Notes: a model not told the origin generated them from the sequence alone. Counted from the stretch's first letter, positions 35,704 through 47,500 are shown. The stretch: DNA of 64,000 bases from Marinobacter psychrophilus (GCF_001043175.1 NZ_CP011494.1:1426001-1490000), one strand, 5' to 3'. Translations and numbers: made by a program.

Positions 35704-37044
35704 TTAACCGGCTTTATAACGCCCAATGCGTTCAGCCCAGTCTGCCACGCGCAGCATAAGGTCGGGTACATCAATGCGTGTTAGTTCGCCATTTTGTACC
35801 TGTGGCACTCCGTTGATCCAGCTGTGGCTGACAGCACGACCGTGCAGGCTGTAAACCAGGTGCGAAGCAGGATTGTATACTGGCTGCAAAAACGGGTCGC
35901 TAAGATCAACGGCAATGATATCGGCGCACTTGCCGGCCTCCAGTGAACCCAGATCTTGTTCCCGGCCCAAGGCTTTTGCGCCCTGCAAGGTGGCCATGCG
36001 CAGTGCTTGGTGAGCTGAAAGCGCGGCAGGGTCACCGGCCAGATGTTTGGCCATCATCGCGGCGCTACGCAGCTCGCTGAACAAGTCTAGGTCGTTATTG
36101 CTGGCAGCGCCGTCAGTGCCTATGGCGACATTAACGCCAGCTTTGCCCAGGCGCTGGACAGGACATTGGCCGCTGGCCAGTTTCATATTGGATTCCGGGC
36201 AGTGGACAACGTGGGCGCCGCTGTGCAATAGGTGTTCGATGTCGCTGTCATCAACTTGGGTCATGTGTACGCACTGGGTGTCTGGCCCCAGCACGCCCAG
36301 CATCGCCATTCGGCTGACTGGGCGCTGACCTGAGTGCTGTTCGGCGTTTTGCACTTCTAGCGCGGTTTCGTGTAGATGGATCTGTAGTTTTACGCCGGTC
36401 TTTTTCTGCAAAGCGACGGCGCCAGCCAGTGTGTCATCGCTAGCGGTATAGGGCGCATGGGGGCCTATGGCGGGCATAATGAATTCATCGCCCTGCCAGG
36501 CATTGATCAACTGCTCGCCCTTGCGCAGGTATTCTTCCGGACCACTGCCCCAGCAGGTGGGAAAGTCTAACAGCGGAAAGCAGATTTGTGCCCTCATGCC
36601 GGCATCAGCGGCGCATTGGGCGGCAATCTCAGGGAAAAAATACATATCCGAAAAGGTGGTAGTTCCGGTGCGCAGCATTTCCGCCATGGCCAACTGGGTG
36701 CCATCGGCAATAAACTGCTCGCACACAAATTTGCCTTCCAATGGCCAGATGTGGTCGTTCAGCCAAGCCATTAGAGGCAGGTCGTCAGCGACGCCGCGGA
36801 AGAGCGACATGGCGGCATGGCCGTGCAAATTGATGAGCCCTGGCATCAGCACATGATGCGGCAGATCCAGAGTTTCGCGGGTGCGGTAATGAGTGTCGGC
36901 CTCGGCCTGGGGCAATACTGCAACAATATAACCGCTATGTACAATCACCGCGTGGTGATGCCAAACCTGATCCGCCGGTTCGATGGGAATCACCCAGCGG
37001 GCGTTGATACGGGTATCAGCCGCGATAATAGTCTCTGCCGTCAT
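35704..37044 (-). CDS. mtaD: Amidohydrolase, MTA/SAH deaminase type (TRZ/ATZ family)
   Basis: A 446-residue amidohydrolase with metal ligands in INLHGHAAM, a HLHE motif, a later His in HVVHCPESN and the catalytic Asp in GTDGAASNNDLD. Length and motifs match 5'-methylthioadenosine/S-adenosylhomocysteine deaminases. The neighbourhood of ubiG corresponds to the Pseudomonas MTA deaminase locus. It converts MTA to methylthioinosine for salvage. SAH activity is possible but not evident from sequence. Confidence 0.85.
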   Translation of the reverse strand: MTAETIIAADTRINARWVIPIEPADQVWHHHAVIVHSGYIVAVLPQAEADTHYRTRETLDLPHHVLMPGLINLHGHAAMSLFRGVADDLPLMAWLNDHIWPLEGKFVCEQFIADGTQLAMAEMLRTGTTTFSDMYFFPEIAAQCAADAGMRAQICFPLLDFPTCWGSGPEEYLRKGEQLINAWQGDEFIMPAIGPHAPYTASDDTLAGAVALQKKTGVKLQIHLHETALEVQNAEQHSGQRPVSRMAMLGVLGPDTQCVHMTQVDDSDIEHLLHSGAHVVHCPESNMKLASGQCPVQRLGKAGVNVAIGTDGAASNNDLDLFSELRSAAMMAKHLAGDPAALSAHQALRMATLQGAKALGREQDLGSLEAGKCADIIAVDLSDPFLQPVYNPASHLVYSLHGRAVSHSWINGVPQVQNGELTRIDVPDLMLRVADWAERIGRYKAG

Positions 37045-37166
37045 GAATCAGCCTTTCAGGCGGAGCGCAGTGAACGGCGCACCGGCAATAGGTATCAGCG
37101 CTTTGGCGGCCGCGGTGTTGAATTCCACCGCAGCCGCCACAGCGGATACGTTCGGTTAGAACCCGA

Positions 37167-39347
37167 TTAGAGCTCGGTTGACGCCTGTGCAGTTTGTGCT
37201 TTGGACGTTAGCGGCGAGCCCATCGCCGGCAGCGCGGCCGTGCGGCGGTCCAGTTCAAGCATGTCTGCCATAATTTGGCCGCCTTCGCGGATAACAAAAT
37301 CCGTTTCTTCATCATTGGATTTCAGGTCAGCAGCTTGCAAGTCCTGCCAATCGTCCAGCTCTTCCATGGAGTCGAATGGCGTTTCGCCGATCAGTTCACG
37401 GCGGGCGTTGGCAATGGTCAGCCGGGTGCGTTCGATTTGTTTATGCTGTTGCTGGCGTTCGTCCATATTCAGGCTAACCGAGTTCTGCTGGCGTTGCTGT
37501 TTCAGAAAGTCGATTTCCTGTTGTAATAAACTAAACTCTGGGCTGGCGTCAAAGCGCTTGTCGTGGCGCAGGCGCAATTCGTCAATTATGTTGCTAAAGT
37601 CAAAATATTGGGTATGGTCAACTGCGTCAATTTGGTCCCAGGGTAGGGCATGGTCCAGCGCATCTTCTCCAATAAGAGTGTTGTCGATGCGCGACGGAAT
37701 TTCGATGTCGGGCATAACGCCTTTATGCTGGGTTGAGCCGCCGGAAACCCGGTAGAATTTGGACTGAGTGATTTTCAGCTGGCCGTGATTCAACGGCCGC
37801 ACTGCTTGTACAGTGCCTTTGCCGAAGGTTTGAGAGCCTACGACCAGGCCGCGGCCATAATCCTGAATGGCGCCGGCAAAAATTTCAGACGCAGATGCGC
37901 TCATTCGGTTTACCAGCACCACCATTGGCCCTTTGAAGGCAACATCCGGGTCTTCATCGTTTAAAATCTGCACGTCGTTATTAGCGTTGCGAATTTGTAC
38001 GGTTGGGCCGCTGTCTATAAACAGTCCCACCAGATCGTTGGCTTCGTGCAGGGCTCCACCGCCGTTGTTGCGTAGATCAATGACCAATCCTTCAACACCT
38101 TCAGCCTGAAGCTCCTCCAACAGTCTGCGCACATCGCGGGTGGTGCTTTTGTAGTTGCGATCGCCGGCCTGCATGGCTTGGAAGTCGGCGTAAAAGGTAG
38201 GAATGGTGATGGCGCCGACCTTATAGCTTTGACCGTTGCGATCGAGCTCTATCACTTTTTTGCTGGCGCTCTGTTCTTCCAGCTTGACCTGATCGCGCTT
38301 GATAGCGATGGCTTTGGTAACGGTTTCATCGGCCGCGCCAGACGGAATGACTTCCAGAGTGACCACGGAATCACGCGGTCCGCGGATTAGATCGACCACT
38401 TCATCCAGACGCCAACCGATCACGTTGACAGGCGTTTCGCCTTCTTGGGTGACCGATACAATCCGGTCTGCGGGTTGCAACTGACCTTGCTGAAATGCTG
38501 GGCCACCGGGAACCAATCGCACCACTTTGGTGTATTCGTTGTCTCCTTGCAGTACAGCACCGATACCTTCCAGCGAAAGGCTCATATTAATGTTGAAGTT
38601 CTCGGAGGTGCGCGGTGAAAAATACGACGTGTGTGGGTCCCACATGCCGGCAAAGGCGTTCATGTAGGCCTGAAACGCATCTTCGCTGCGGGCTTGGTAA
38701 GCGCGCTTGAGCTGGGCTTCGTAACGCTGCCGCAAAGTGTCTGTTAGGGTGTCGTCGTCGCTACCGTTCAGGCGTTGAGCCAGCACGGCATTTTTGATGC
38801 GTTTGGTCCATAGTTCGTCTAGCCGGACACTGTTAGCAACCCAGTCGCTGTCAGAACGGTCTAGCAATATGCTGTCGTTGCCGCCGAAGTCTAAGTTGCC
38901 AACGCCTTGGTCCAGCAAGTTCAGAGCAAAATGCAGACGCTCGATGATTCGTTTTTGCACTAGATTGTAAATGTCGAATCCTGGCTGCAACTTACCGGTG
39001 CGCAGGGCCGAACCCAAGTGATCTCGAATATCGACGAAACCGTCCAGATCGTCTTGGGTCAAATAGACCTTCTGACCGTCCAGATATTTCAGATACGTGT
39101 CGAAGATGTCGCCAGACAAATCATCGCTAACCCGTAAGTCGCGAAAATGAGTGAACTGAAGTTGCCTTGCAATCAGTATGTTGGCTCGCGCTTGATCGAT
39201 GGTGGGCGTAACCGGCTGATAGCTTTGGAGCGACTCGCTGCTGGCGGCGGCCCCGAAAGACACGGAAAGCGAAATCGCGAGCGCCAACGCTTTTACGTGC
39301 TTGCTGCGGGCTACGCGCTGTGAGCAAAGTCTTTCCACAATGGACAT
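37167..39347 (-). CDS. prc: Carboxy-terminal processing protease Prc (tail-specific protease)
   Basis: A 726-residue S41 protease: signal peptide to about residue 36, long N-terminal helical domain, PDZ domain around residues 240-330, and protease core with nucleophile Ser in MSASASEIF and Lys in FGKGTVQ. Prc cuts proteins at their C-termini in the periplasm and is involved in cell envelope turnover. Length is somewhat greater than E. coli Prc at 682. Confidence 0.94.
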   Translation of the reverse strand: MSIVERLCSQRVARSKHVKALALAISLSVSFGAAASSESLQSYQPVTPTIDQARANILIARQLQFTHFRDLRVSDDLSGDIFDTYLKYLDGQKVYLTQDDLDGFVDIRDHLGSALRTGKLQPGFDIYNLVQKRIIERLHFALNLLDQGVGNLDFGGNDSILLDRSDSDWVANSVRLDELWTKRIKNAVLAQRLNGSDDDTLTDTLRQRYEAQLKRAYQARSEDAFQAYMNAFAGMWDPHTSYFSPRTSENFNINMSLSLEGIGAVLQGDNEYTKVVRLVPGGPAFQQGQLQPADRIVSVTQEGETPVNVIGWRLDEVVDLIRGPRDSVVTLEVIPSGAADETVTKAIAIKRDQVKLEEQSASKKVIELDRNGQSYKVGAITIPTFYADFQAMQAGDRNYKSTTRDVRRLLEELQAEGVEGLVIDLRNNGGGALHEANDLVGLFIDSGPTVQIRNANNDVQILNDEDPDVAFKGPMVVLVNRMSASASEIFAGAIQDYGRGLVVGSQTFGKGTVQAVRPLNHGQLKITQSKFYRVSGGSTQHKGVMPDIEIPSRIDNTLIGEDALDHALPWDQIDAVDHTQYFDFSNIIDELRLRHDKRFDASPEFSLLQQEIDFLKQQRQQNSVSLNMDERQQQHKQIERTRLTIANARRELIGETPFDSMEELDDWQDLQAADLKSNDEETDFVIREGGQIMADMLELDRRTAALPAMGSPLTSKAQTAQASTEL

Positions 39348-39536
39348 AGAACCTACCTAACCGAGTTAAATGCTGGTGGTCGCGGTCAACATACTCAACC
39401 AGCGACTTGTTTAATGATTGTAGGCAAGCGTTACACGCCTGGCTATAGATGTACCTTTGCGCCAAGTGACAATCCATTCATCACTATTACGGCGCAAAGG
39501 TGTATGCGGATGATTGTGTCTGCTTGCGCAGAAACC

Positions 39537-42032
39537 TTAAACCAAGCTTTCAAGCGCATTTACCATGCGTTGTTCCAGCTCTTTGGAGGCGGCGGCGGAG
39601 GCCGGAGCCAAGCACCATAATGCTACCAGCTTTTCGGCATCTGTGAGTGGGCTGGTCGATTGTTCGGCGGCGCCAATACTCTGTGCCAGTCGCTGCACCT
39701 GAATCTCCAAGCGTTTACGCTGGTCTGCTGCGGGTGACGGCTGGTCGGCGAGTATTTCGGTACGGATAGCCAGTTCCTGAAAATCGATGGGCTGATCGAG
39801 CTGATTAAACTTTGTCCATTCCAAGGGAACGTCGGTTCTATCGATAGGAGCTTGGCCGCGGGCCTGAATGCATCCGGTCCATTGTTGCAGGCGAGCAATC
39901 AGTTCTTGCCGCTGTTTGGCTGTGTGCAAGCGCTGGCGCACATCGCTGTAGCGGTCGCGGGTGCTGGTAGACAGCGCTTCTGGATTGTAGATGGCCAGTT
40001 CGGTCCAGATGGCGTTGAGTTCATCGCTGTTTGTGCTTGCACTCAGGGCCTGGTCGGCGCGTTCCAAAATGTTGGTTACTTGCTCATCGGCTGCCATAAC
40101 GGCTTGCTTTTGGCGGCTATTTTCTTGTTCACGACGGGCAAAAATGGCGTCGCAAGCTTGGCGGAATGCCTGCCAGAGTTTGCGGTCTTCGCGATGACGG
40201 GTAATCCCGATAGCCTGCCAATGGCCTTGTAGTTCCTTGGCTTGCGCCATGGCGTCGGTCAGCGGTTCGGCGCTGATCAGCTCTTCAGCGCTGGTAACGA
40301 TGGCCTGCTTTAGAGCTTCGTTGCGCTGCCGTTCATCGTTCAGTTTAGCGTCCAGCTGTTTCAGTAACTCGTCGAACTTTTTTTGTAACGGACGATTGTC
40401 GCGGAATTCTACCGGCCATGCGGCCTTCCATTCCTGGCGTGCGGTTTGATGAATACGCTCGGTCACTTTCCAGTCAATATTAGACCAGTCGGCCTGAGCT
40501 ACAAATTCCTGCAGTTGTTGGCAGATCAGTTGGCGTGTGGCCAGGTTGGCATGCTTTAGATCGGATTTTGCGGCGAAGTAAGCTTTGCATGGTTCGTAGG
40601 CGGCATCGGACGCCTGCCTGAAGCGTGCCCATAGCAACCTGTCAGAAGAGCCGCCCAGGTTTTTCCATTCTTCTTGCAGCTCTTTGATGTGAGTCGCCTT
40701 GGCTTCTGGATCAATAGGCTGCTCTGCCAGGTGTTCCATTTGTTCGCACAGTGCGATCTGCTTGGGTGTGGTGGCAAAGCCCTGCCAGTCGCTGAGTTCG
40801 TTACACTGGCCTTGTAGCAATTGAGTGCGCGCAAAAAATGGTTTCTGGTGCCGGGAATCGAGTTTTTTGGAAATTTGCTGGACGTTTTTTAGTAGCTGCT
40901 TGGCGGGCTTCAGCTGTTTGTTCTCGAGTGCGCTATCAAGCTCCGTAAGGAGCCTGTCCAGATCTGCTGAAAGGCTGTTCTGACGTGGCAAGTCTGGCTG
41001 TTCGACCGGTTCTGCTTTCTTGCGTTGTTTAGCCAGCGTCTGTAACACAATGATGGGCTCGGGCCGCGGAAACGTCGTTGGCCAGTCCAGTATGACGAGC
41101 AGGGCTTTGGCCTGTTCTGCTGTCTCAACGCCAAGCTCTGCATCATCTATGGTTCCGTCACCTGGAACTGCGTTGGTCGCCAGTTTGGCGATTTGTTCTT
41201 GCACCTGCGTAAGCCGCTCGTGTGCTTCTACATAGGCGCGCAGAGCGGCGCTGGCTGTGTTGTAGCGGCTTTGCTCGGGTGCGCTAACGTCGGTATTTTC
41301 ACTGGCTTCAAGCCAGCGGTTGAGCTGGGTTTTCAGCAGTGCGTCCAGAGCTGTCAGCGTGGGCGGCTCGCGGGTGTCGTCGATTTTTAATTGGATCAGC
41401 GTTTCGTCCAGTAGCGTCAAGGTTTGCTTGCGCTGGTCGAGTTTTTCATCCTGTTGCTGTTTTTGTAGCTGCTGTTGCTGCCCTTGGCGAATGCGTTCAC
41501 GGCACTGATGGGTAGCGCCCAGAAATTCTGTAATCTGCTCGTTACTCGCGTCAATCTCTACGCTTTTCCACTGTTTGATCAGCGTGTCCAGACGTGGCTC
41601 GTACAGGGTGTTGTCTTCACTGCGGGCTTGGTCCTGCGCTTGTTGAATCAGCTGCTGTCGCTTTTCCTCCAGTTCATTCTGTGCGGCTTGGACGTCGCGC
41701 AGCTGTTGAAGCGTTTGGCGGACTATTTGGAAAACCCCTTTGTCCCGGCCTTTCGCCTGGCGGATAACGTCGTGTAGCAAGTCTTCGTCGCGCAGGTCGC
41801 TGGCGGCACGGCTGCGAACTTCAGCGGTTAATCCGCCAATGGCCAGCTCTGCAAGTTTTGTTTGTGCTGGCATGCCTTGTACGGCTTCGAGCTGCTTCGC
41901 AATCCGGGCGTCGCGATCCTCTTTTGCAGATTTTGCAGCCTCCGCCTGCTGAAGCTGTTTGTTGACCGCCGCTGCGGGTGTTTTCAGCTTTGTTGTACGG
42001 GATTTGAACAATCTGCGAAGAAGTGCGGCCAT
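39537..42032 (-). CDS. DUF349 coiled-coil protein (831 aa)
   Basis: A long, almost entirely helical, Gln-, Glu- and Ala-rich protein with several DUF349-type repeats (for example KELQEEWKNLGGSSDRLLWARFRQA and AKELQGHWQAIGITRHREDRKLWQAFRQACD). The open frame extends upstream, but the ATG at 42032 with AAGGA eight bases before it and the start MAALLRRLFKS is preferred. DUF349 proteins in gammaproteobacteria are poorly understood. The protein is cytoplasmic by lack of a signal and is divergent from recX. Confidence 0.88.
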   Translation of the reverse strand: MAALLRRLFKSRTTKLKTPAAAVNKQLQQAEAAKSAKEDRDARIAKQLEAVQGMPAQTKLAELAIGGLTAEVRSRAASDLRDEDLLHDVIRQAKGRDKGVFQIVRQTLQQLRDVQAAQNELEEKRQQLIQQAQDQARSEDNTLYEPRLDTLIKQWKSVEIDASNEQITEFLGATHQCRERIRQGQQQQLQKQQQDEKLDQRKQTLTLLDETLIQLKIDDTREPPTLTALDALLKTQLNRWLEASENTDVSAPEQSRYNTASAALRAYVEAHERLTQVQEQIAKLATNAVPGDGTIDDAELGVETAEQAKALLVILDWPTTFPRPEPIIVLQTLAKQRKKAEPVEQPDLPRQNSLSADLDRLLTELDSALENKQLKPAKQLLKNVQQISKKLDSRHQKPFFARTQLLQGQCNELSDWQGFATTPKQIALCEQMEHLAEQPIDPEAKATHIKELQEEWKNLGGSSDRLLWARFRQASDAAYEPCKAYFAAKSDLKHANLATRQLICQQLQEFVAQADWSNIDWKVTERIHQTARQEWKAAWPVEFRDNRPLQKKFDELLKQLDAKLNDERQRNEALKQAIVTSAEELISAEPLTDAMAQAKELQGHWQAIGITRHREDRKLWQAFRQACDAIFARREQENSRQKQAVMAADEQVTNILERADQALSASTNSDELNAIWTELAIYNPEALSTSTRDRYSDVRQRLHTAKQRQELIARLQQWTGCIQARGQAPIDRTDVPLEWTKFNQLDQPIDFQELAIRTEILADQPSPAADQRKRLEIQVQRLAQSIGAAEQSTSPLTDAEKLVALWCLAPASAAASKELEQRMVNALESLV

Positions 42033-42221
42033 GGATGTTTTCCTTAAAGTATCTTTCTGGTTGATACCAGTCTGCGGTGTCGGGCAAAGTGTGCCGCTAC
42101 CGTTCTTCAGCACCCGTTGAGGTTGGCGCTGGACGCTTGGATTTCTAGGTACAAAGCTACCGGGCGTATAGAACGCGAGCGCTAGTCTAGCGTTTTGTGA
42201 AGCGATGCGGAAATAGATGTC

Positions 42222-42695
42222 ATGGCAAAATCTGAAAATGATCAGGATGACGATTATAAAGCCCGCTCTGTGGCGCTGCGCCTGCTGGCCCGGCGTGAAC
42301 ACAGTCGGCTTGAACTTACTCGTAAGTTGTTGCAGCGTCAGTTGTCAAAAGCGGTTATTGAGACGGTGCTGGATGACTACCAAGAGCAGGATTGGCTGAG
42401 CGATGAACGCTTTGCCGAAGCCTATGCGCGGCAGCGTATTGAGGCGGGTTACGGTCTGTTGCGCATAACGGGTGAATTGATGCAACGTGGCGTGTCTGAA
42501 AATGCTGACACTCTGCAAACAATGAGCTCGGAAGATTGGTGTGACCAGGTCGTACGACTGCGCCGTAAGCGATTTGGGTTGTTAGATTTGCGCGGCCAGT
42601 TGGAGGAACGCTTGCGCCAGATGCGTTTCCTCCAACGCCGTGGATTTACTCATGAACAGATTAATGCTGCGCTGGATGCGGTAGAGCCGGCATGA
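42222..42695 (+). CDS. recX: Regulatory protein RecX
   Basis: A 157-residue RecX-family protein with the three helical repeats (ALRLLARREHSRLEL, WLSDERFAEAYARQR, RRGFTHEQINAAL). RecX inhibits RecA filament extension. recA is not in the window, so recX is detached from its usual partner here. It is convergent with mltF, 27 bp away. Confidence 0.92.
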   Translation: MAKSENDQDDDYKARSVALRLLARREHSRLELTRKLLQRQLSKAVIETVLDDYQEQDWLSDERFAEAYARQRIEAGYGLLRITGELMQRGVSENADTLQTMSSEDWCDQVVRLRRKRFGLLDLRGQLEERLRQMRFLQRRGFTHEQINAALDAVEPA

Positions 42696-42722
42696 ATGCT
42701 AAAGGCACGGAGTTTCGAAAGA

Positions 42723-44261
42723 TCAAAGCGTAGGTGGTACGTCAGTCAATTGCTCTGGTAAAGCGGCTTGAATTTCTGGCGCGGCCATCAGTGCCTCGCC
42801 ATTGTTGCCAGACGGTGTTGAGGAGTCATCGGCTAAAAGGGTATCTGGTGTTGCAGCGGGTTCGGTCATGCGCACCAGGACATCGTAGTAGCGGCGGATG
42901 TTCTGTACATAGATCACTGGCTCGTGGCCGCGGGCATAACCAAACTTTGTTTGGCTGTACCATTCTTTTTGCGTCAGCAGTGGCAGAAATTCTTTTACAT
43001 CCAGCCAGCGATCCGGATTCCTTCCTGCCTGTTCGGTCAGTATGCGTGCATCCTCCAAGTGGCCAAATCCAACGTTATAAGAAGCCAGAGCAAACCAAGT
43101 GCGGTCGGGCTCCTCAATACGGTCGGGAATCTGGTCATGCACAATATTTAAATACTTGGCACCGCCGCGAATGCTCTGCTCAGCACTGAGGCGATTCTTG
43201 ACGCCCACGTATTTTGCCGTTGAGCGAGTAAGCATCATCAGTCCACGGACGCCGGTGGGCGAGGTTGCTCGAGGTCGCCAGTGGGATTCTTGATAACCAA
43301 TGGCTGCCAGAAGCCTCCAGTCCATGGCAAATTGGTCGGCGTAAGTGCGAAACAAGCTTTCATATTTCGGCAGGCGTTTCTCGGTGTGGCGCACAAATGT
43401 TAACGCGCCAACGTAGTTCAGCCGGTCCAGATGACCGTAAAAACGCTCGGTGATCTGCTCCATGGTGCCGTCTTCGGCAAGCACTCCAAAGAATTGCCCT
43501 GCAGCATCAATCAATGACCGGTCCTGCATTGCAGGAAACAGCCAGGCCAGTTCACGAGGCGGACCCAGCGGTATCGCTTCTTTCACATCGGGAAAAAAAA
43601 CGTGGTTCAGCGCCAGTTCGTTGGATGACACCACCGCGTATGGCAACTCACCGGTTTCGACCCGTGCCAGTAAACCGGCGGCATCCAGGCCCGGGTGAAC
43701 CTGCCAGGACAACTGAGGGACATCAATTCGCGCCTCTTCTAGTTGTGGTTCGTGATTGCTGTCGGCCACTATGTGCAATGTTTTTTCTGCTAAATCGGCA
43801 AGAGCTTCGGGCTTGGGAGAATCGCGGTGATACACCACCACTGACTCTACTTCTATACCAGTCGCCAGTGCCCGCATCTGACCTTGGAACTGTTTTTGCC
43901 CTGATAGCCCCGCTAACCCTATGTGGGCGAAGTCTTGGGCCAGCACAGATAGAATTTCGGTGTTGTCTTCGGCAACGCGAATCCTAAGCTCTACGCCCAG
44001 GTGTTCTGCGAATAGCTGCACCAGTTCGTAGTCATAGCCGGTGGGACCGTCGCGACCTTTGTAGTAAATTGAGGGTGCAACCCGGGTAATGACATGCAGT
44101 ACACCTTCGGCTTTGATTTGTTGCAGGGTTGTTGGCCGTGAGCAGGCACTCAAAACCAAGGTAAACGCCAGCATTGCTACCATGGCTGAGCCCCGGCGGA
44201 CTCGCTCGGGCAACGATAACCCCCGCCGGGAAGCGAGCTGCAACTGAGTGTTTGCCGGCAA
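42723..44261 (-). CDS. mltF: Membrane-bound lytic murein transglycosylase F
   Basis: A 512-residue outer-membrane lipoprotein (lipobox LSAC near residue 40) with an extracellular solute-binding domain (about 50-285) followed by an SLT lytic transglycosylase domain with catalytic Glu in YQESHW and the GVRGLMML motif. It cuts peptidoglycan glycan strands. It is divergent from purL with about 245 bp between, a common arrangement. Confidence 0.94.
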   Translation of the reverse strand: MPANTQLQLASRRGLSLPERVRRGSAMVAMLAFTLVLSACSRPTTLQQIKAEGVLHVITRVAPSIYYKGRDGPTGYDYELVQLFAEHLGVELRIRVAEDNTEILSVLAQDFAHIGLAGLSGQKQFQGQMRALATGIEVESVVVYHRDSPKPEALADLAEKTLHIVADSNHEPQLEEARIDVPQLSWQVHPGLDAAGLLARVETGELPYAVVSSNELALNHVFFPDVKEAIPLGPPRELAWLFPAMQDRSLIDAAGQFFGVLAEDGTMEQITERFYGHLDRLNYVGALTFVRHTEKRLPKYESLFRTYADQFAMDWRLLAAIGYQESHWRPRATSPTGVRGLMMLTRSTAKYVGVKNRLSAEQSIRGGAKYLNIVHDQIPDRIEEPDRTWFALASYNVGFGHLEDARILTEQAGRNPDRWLDVKEFLPLLTQKEWYSQTKFGYARGHEPVIYVQNIRRYYDVLVRMTEPAATPDTLLADDSSTPSGNNGEALMAAPEIQAALPEQLTDVPPTL

Positions 44262-44507
44262 ATTCGTTATCTCCGTAGGGTTTCAAGCGGATGAGCGGCC
44301 AATTTCTGATTGTCTGTCTTGGTGCCGATAGGTTTTTGCAATCATCTACGTTGTGCGTGGTCCGGTCAATTAAAGAGCGATCAGCGGCATCCTTGATGGC
44401 GTTGTTTAGTAAGGTGCTGGATCGCTGTATCCCAGAGGCGCTTTCGAGTATGATGCGCGTTCAAAATGTCTCCCAAACCCCCGCTACGCGCGATACAGGT
44501 TGCTACC

Positions 44508-47500
44508 ATGCTTGAACTTCGCGGCGCACCAGCGCTATCACCTTTTCGTTTCAATAAATTGCACGCCTGCCTGAAAGGCAGTGTCCCCGAAATTGACCAT
44601 GTGTACGCCGAGTTCATGCATTTTGCCGATTTGGATGGCGACTTGTCTGACGCGGAACAGGCGATTCTTGATCGCCTGTTGAGTTACGGCCCAAGCGTGT
44701 CCGTAGAGCAGCCCGAAGGCGTACTGTTTCTTGTGGTTCCCCGCCCTGGCACGCTTTCGCCCTGGTCATCCAAGGCAACCGACATTGTGCGCAACTGTGG
44801 CTTGCGTCACATTCTGCGTATTGAGCGGGGTATTGCTTACTATGTCCGTTCGGCGAAGAAGTTAAGCCTGGAACAGCGGGGAAAAATTGCGGCGCTTTTG
44901 CACGACCGCATGACAGAAAAAGTATTTCACGAGATGGGCGGCGCCGAGTTGCTGTTCAGCCACGACGAACCTCGCGAGTTGGGTCGCGTGGGTATTCTTG
45001 CCGGCGGACGTAAAGCACTGGTGGACGCCAATCGTCGCTTGGGTATGGCGTTGGCGGACGACGAGATTGATTATCTGGTGGCTGCGTTCTCTGATCTGAA
45101 GCGTGACCCCACAGACGTTGAATTAATGATGTTCGCTCAAGCTAATTCCGAGCACTGTCGCCACAAGATTTTCAATGCGTCTTGGGACATCGACGGCAAA
45201 AAACAGCAGAAATCTCTGTTCGAGATGATTCGTAACACCTACGAAATGAACAGCGAAGGCGTGTTGTCTGCTTACAAAGACAACGCCTCTGTTATTGCCG
45301 GGAGCCGTGGGGGCCGCTTCTTCCCGGATTCGAATACCGGTGTTTACAGCTACAATCAGGAAGACATACACATCCTGATGAAGGTGGAAACCCACAACCA
45401 CCCTACAGCGATTGCACCATTTTCTGGAGCTGCCACGGGCGCCGGTGGAGAAATCCGTGATGAAGGCGCAACCGGGCGTGGTTCCAAGCCAAAAGCCGGC
45501 TTGAGCGGGTTTACCGTTTCTAACCTGAATTTGCCGGGCGACATCCAGCCCTGGGAAATTGGTTATGGCAAGCCAGATCGTATTGCCTCCGCGCTGGACA
45601 TCATGATTGAAGGCCCGATCGGTGGCGCGGCTTTTAATAACGAATTTGGCAGGCCAAACCTCACGGGCTATTTCCGTACCTTTGAAGCCAAGGTTGCAGG
45701 CCCTGCAGGCGAAGAAGTGCGCGGTTACCACAAGCCGATCATGATTGCCGGCGGCCTGGGCAACATTCGAGCCGAGCATGTTGAGAAAGGCCACATTCCT
45801 GTAGGCGCCAAGCTTATTGTTCTGGGTGGTCCGTCTATGCTGATTGGCCTTGGCGGCGGAGCGGCATCCTCTATGGATTCTGGCTCCAGCAATGAAAATC
45901 TGGATTTTGCCTCGGTACAGCGTGGCAATCCGGAAATGGAGCGCCGTTGTCAGGAGGTGATTGATCGCTGCTGGCAGATGGGTGACACCAACCCGGTTTG
46001 CTTTATTCACGACGTTGGCGCCGGTGGCTTATCAAACGCCATGCCGGAGTTGGTGAAAGACGGTGGTCGCGGCGGTAAGTTTGAGTTGCGTGAAATTCCC
46101 AGCGACGAGCCGGGTATGTCGCCGCTGGAAATCTGGTGTAACGAGTCCCAGGAACGTTACGTTATGGCCGTGGCGCCAGAAAACCTGGAGTTGTTTGATG
46201 CGCTCTGTCGTCGTGAACGTTGCCCTTATGCGGTGATTGGCGAAGCCGCTGAAGAGCACCACCTGGAATTGGCGGATTCGTACTTCAATGATAAGCCGGT
46301 CGATCTGCCGATGGATGTGCTGTTTGGCAAGGCTCCGCGTATGCATCGCAGCATCACTCGTTCGTCATTTACCAAACGCTTATTCGATTCCACTCGGGTG
46401 GACTTGCACGAAGCGATTCGTCGCGTGTTGCGTTTGCCGTCGGTGGGTTCCAAGAGTTTCCTGATTACCATTGGCGACCGCACCATTACCGGGCTTGTAG
46501 CACGGGATCAGATGGTGGGTCCGTGGCAGGTTCCAGTTGCAGACGTAGCGGTAACCGCCAGTTCCTTTGACGTGCGCAGTGGCGAAGCTATGGCCATGGG
46601 CGAACGCACGCCGGTTGCCGCGGTCAACGCGCCGGCATCTGGCCGAATGGCGGTGGGTGAGACTCTGACCAATCTGGCTGCGGCGCCTATCGCCAAGCTG
46701 TCAGATGTGCGCTTGTCAGCAAACTGGATGGCAGCGGCTGGTCACCCTGGGGAAGATGAGAATCTTTATGAAACCGTGCGGGCGGTGGGTATGGAGCTTT
46801 GCCCAGAGTTGGGTATTACCATACCCGTTGGCAAAGATTCGATGTCCATGAAAACCGTGTGGGAAGAAAGTAGTGGTGAGCAGAAAAGCGTTACGGCGCC
46901 ACTTTCGCTGGTGGTCAGCGGCTTTGCGCCGGTTACCGATGTGGGGCTGACACTAACGCCGGAGCTTCAGCTGGACGTTGGCGATACCGATCTTATCCTG
47001 ATAGACCTCGCTGCAGGCCAGAACCGCCTTGGCGGTTCTGCGTTGGCCCAAGTATATGGCCAAGTTGGCGCAATAGCGCCGGACCTGGACGATCCGGAAG
47101 ATATGAAAGCGTTTTTTGCGGTGATTCAAGGCCTGAACGCTGACCGAAAACTGCTCGCCTATCACGATCGCTCGGATGGCGGCCTTTTTGTCACTCTGGT
47201 TGAAATGTGCTTTGCCAGTCGTGCCGGTATCGACATCAAGCTGGACGGAGTGGCGGAGGATGCCTCGCAGTTCGCCCGCGAACTGTTCAACGAAGAATTG
47301 GGTGCGGTGATTCAAGTGCGCCGCGACGATACCGAATTCGTGCTGCAGCAGTTTTCCGCAGCTGGACTAGGCAACCATACAATTGTTATTGGTGAGCCGA
47401 CTTCGGAGGCTCGTGTACAGATGAGCTTTAACGGCGAGTTTGTAGTGGATGAGCCGGTGCTCGATTTGCAGCGCCTTTGGAGCGAAACCAGCTTCCGTGT

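Noticed and set aside
42033..42302. N-terminal extension of the DUF349 protein
   Set aside because: The extension has no family-like sequence, and a good ribosome binding site precedes ATG 42032.
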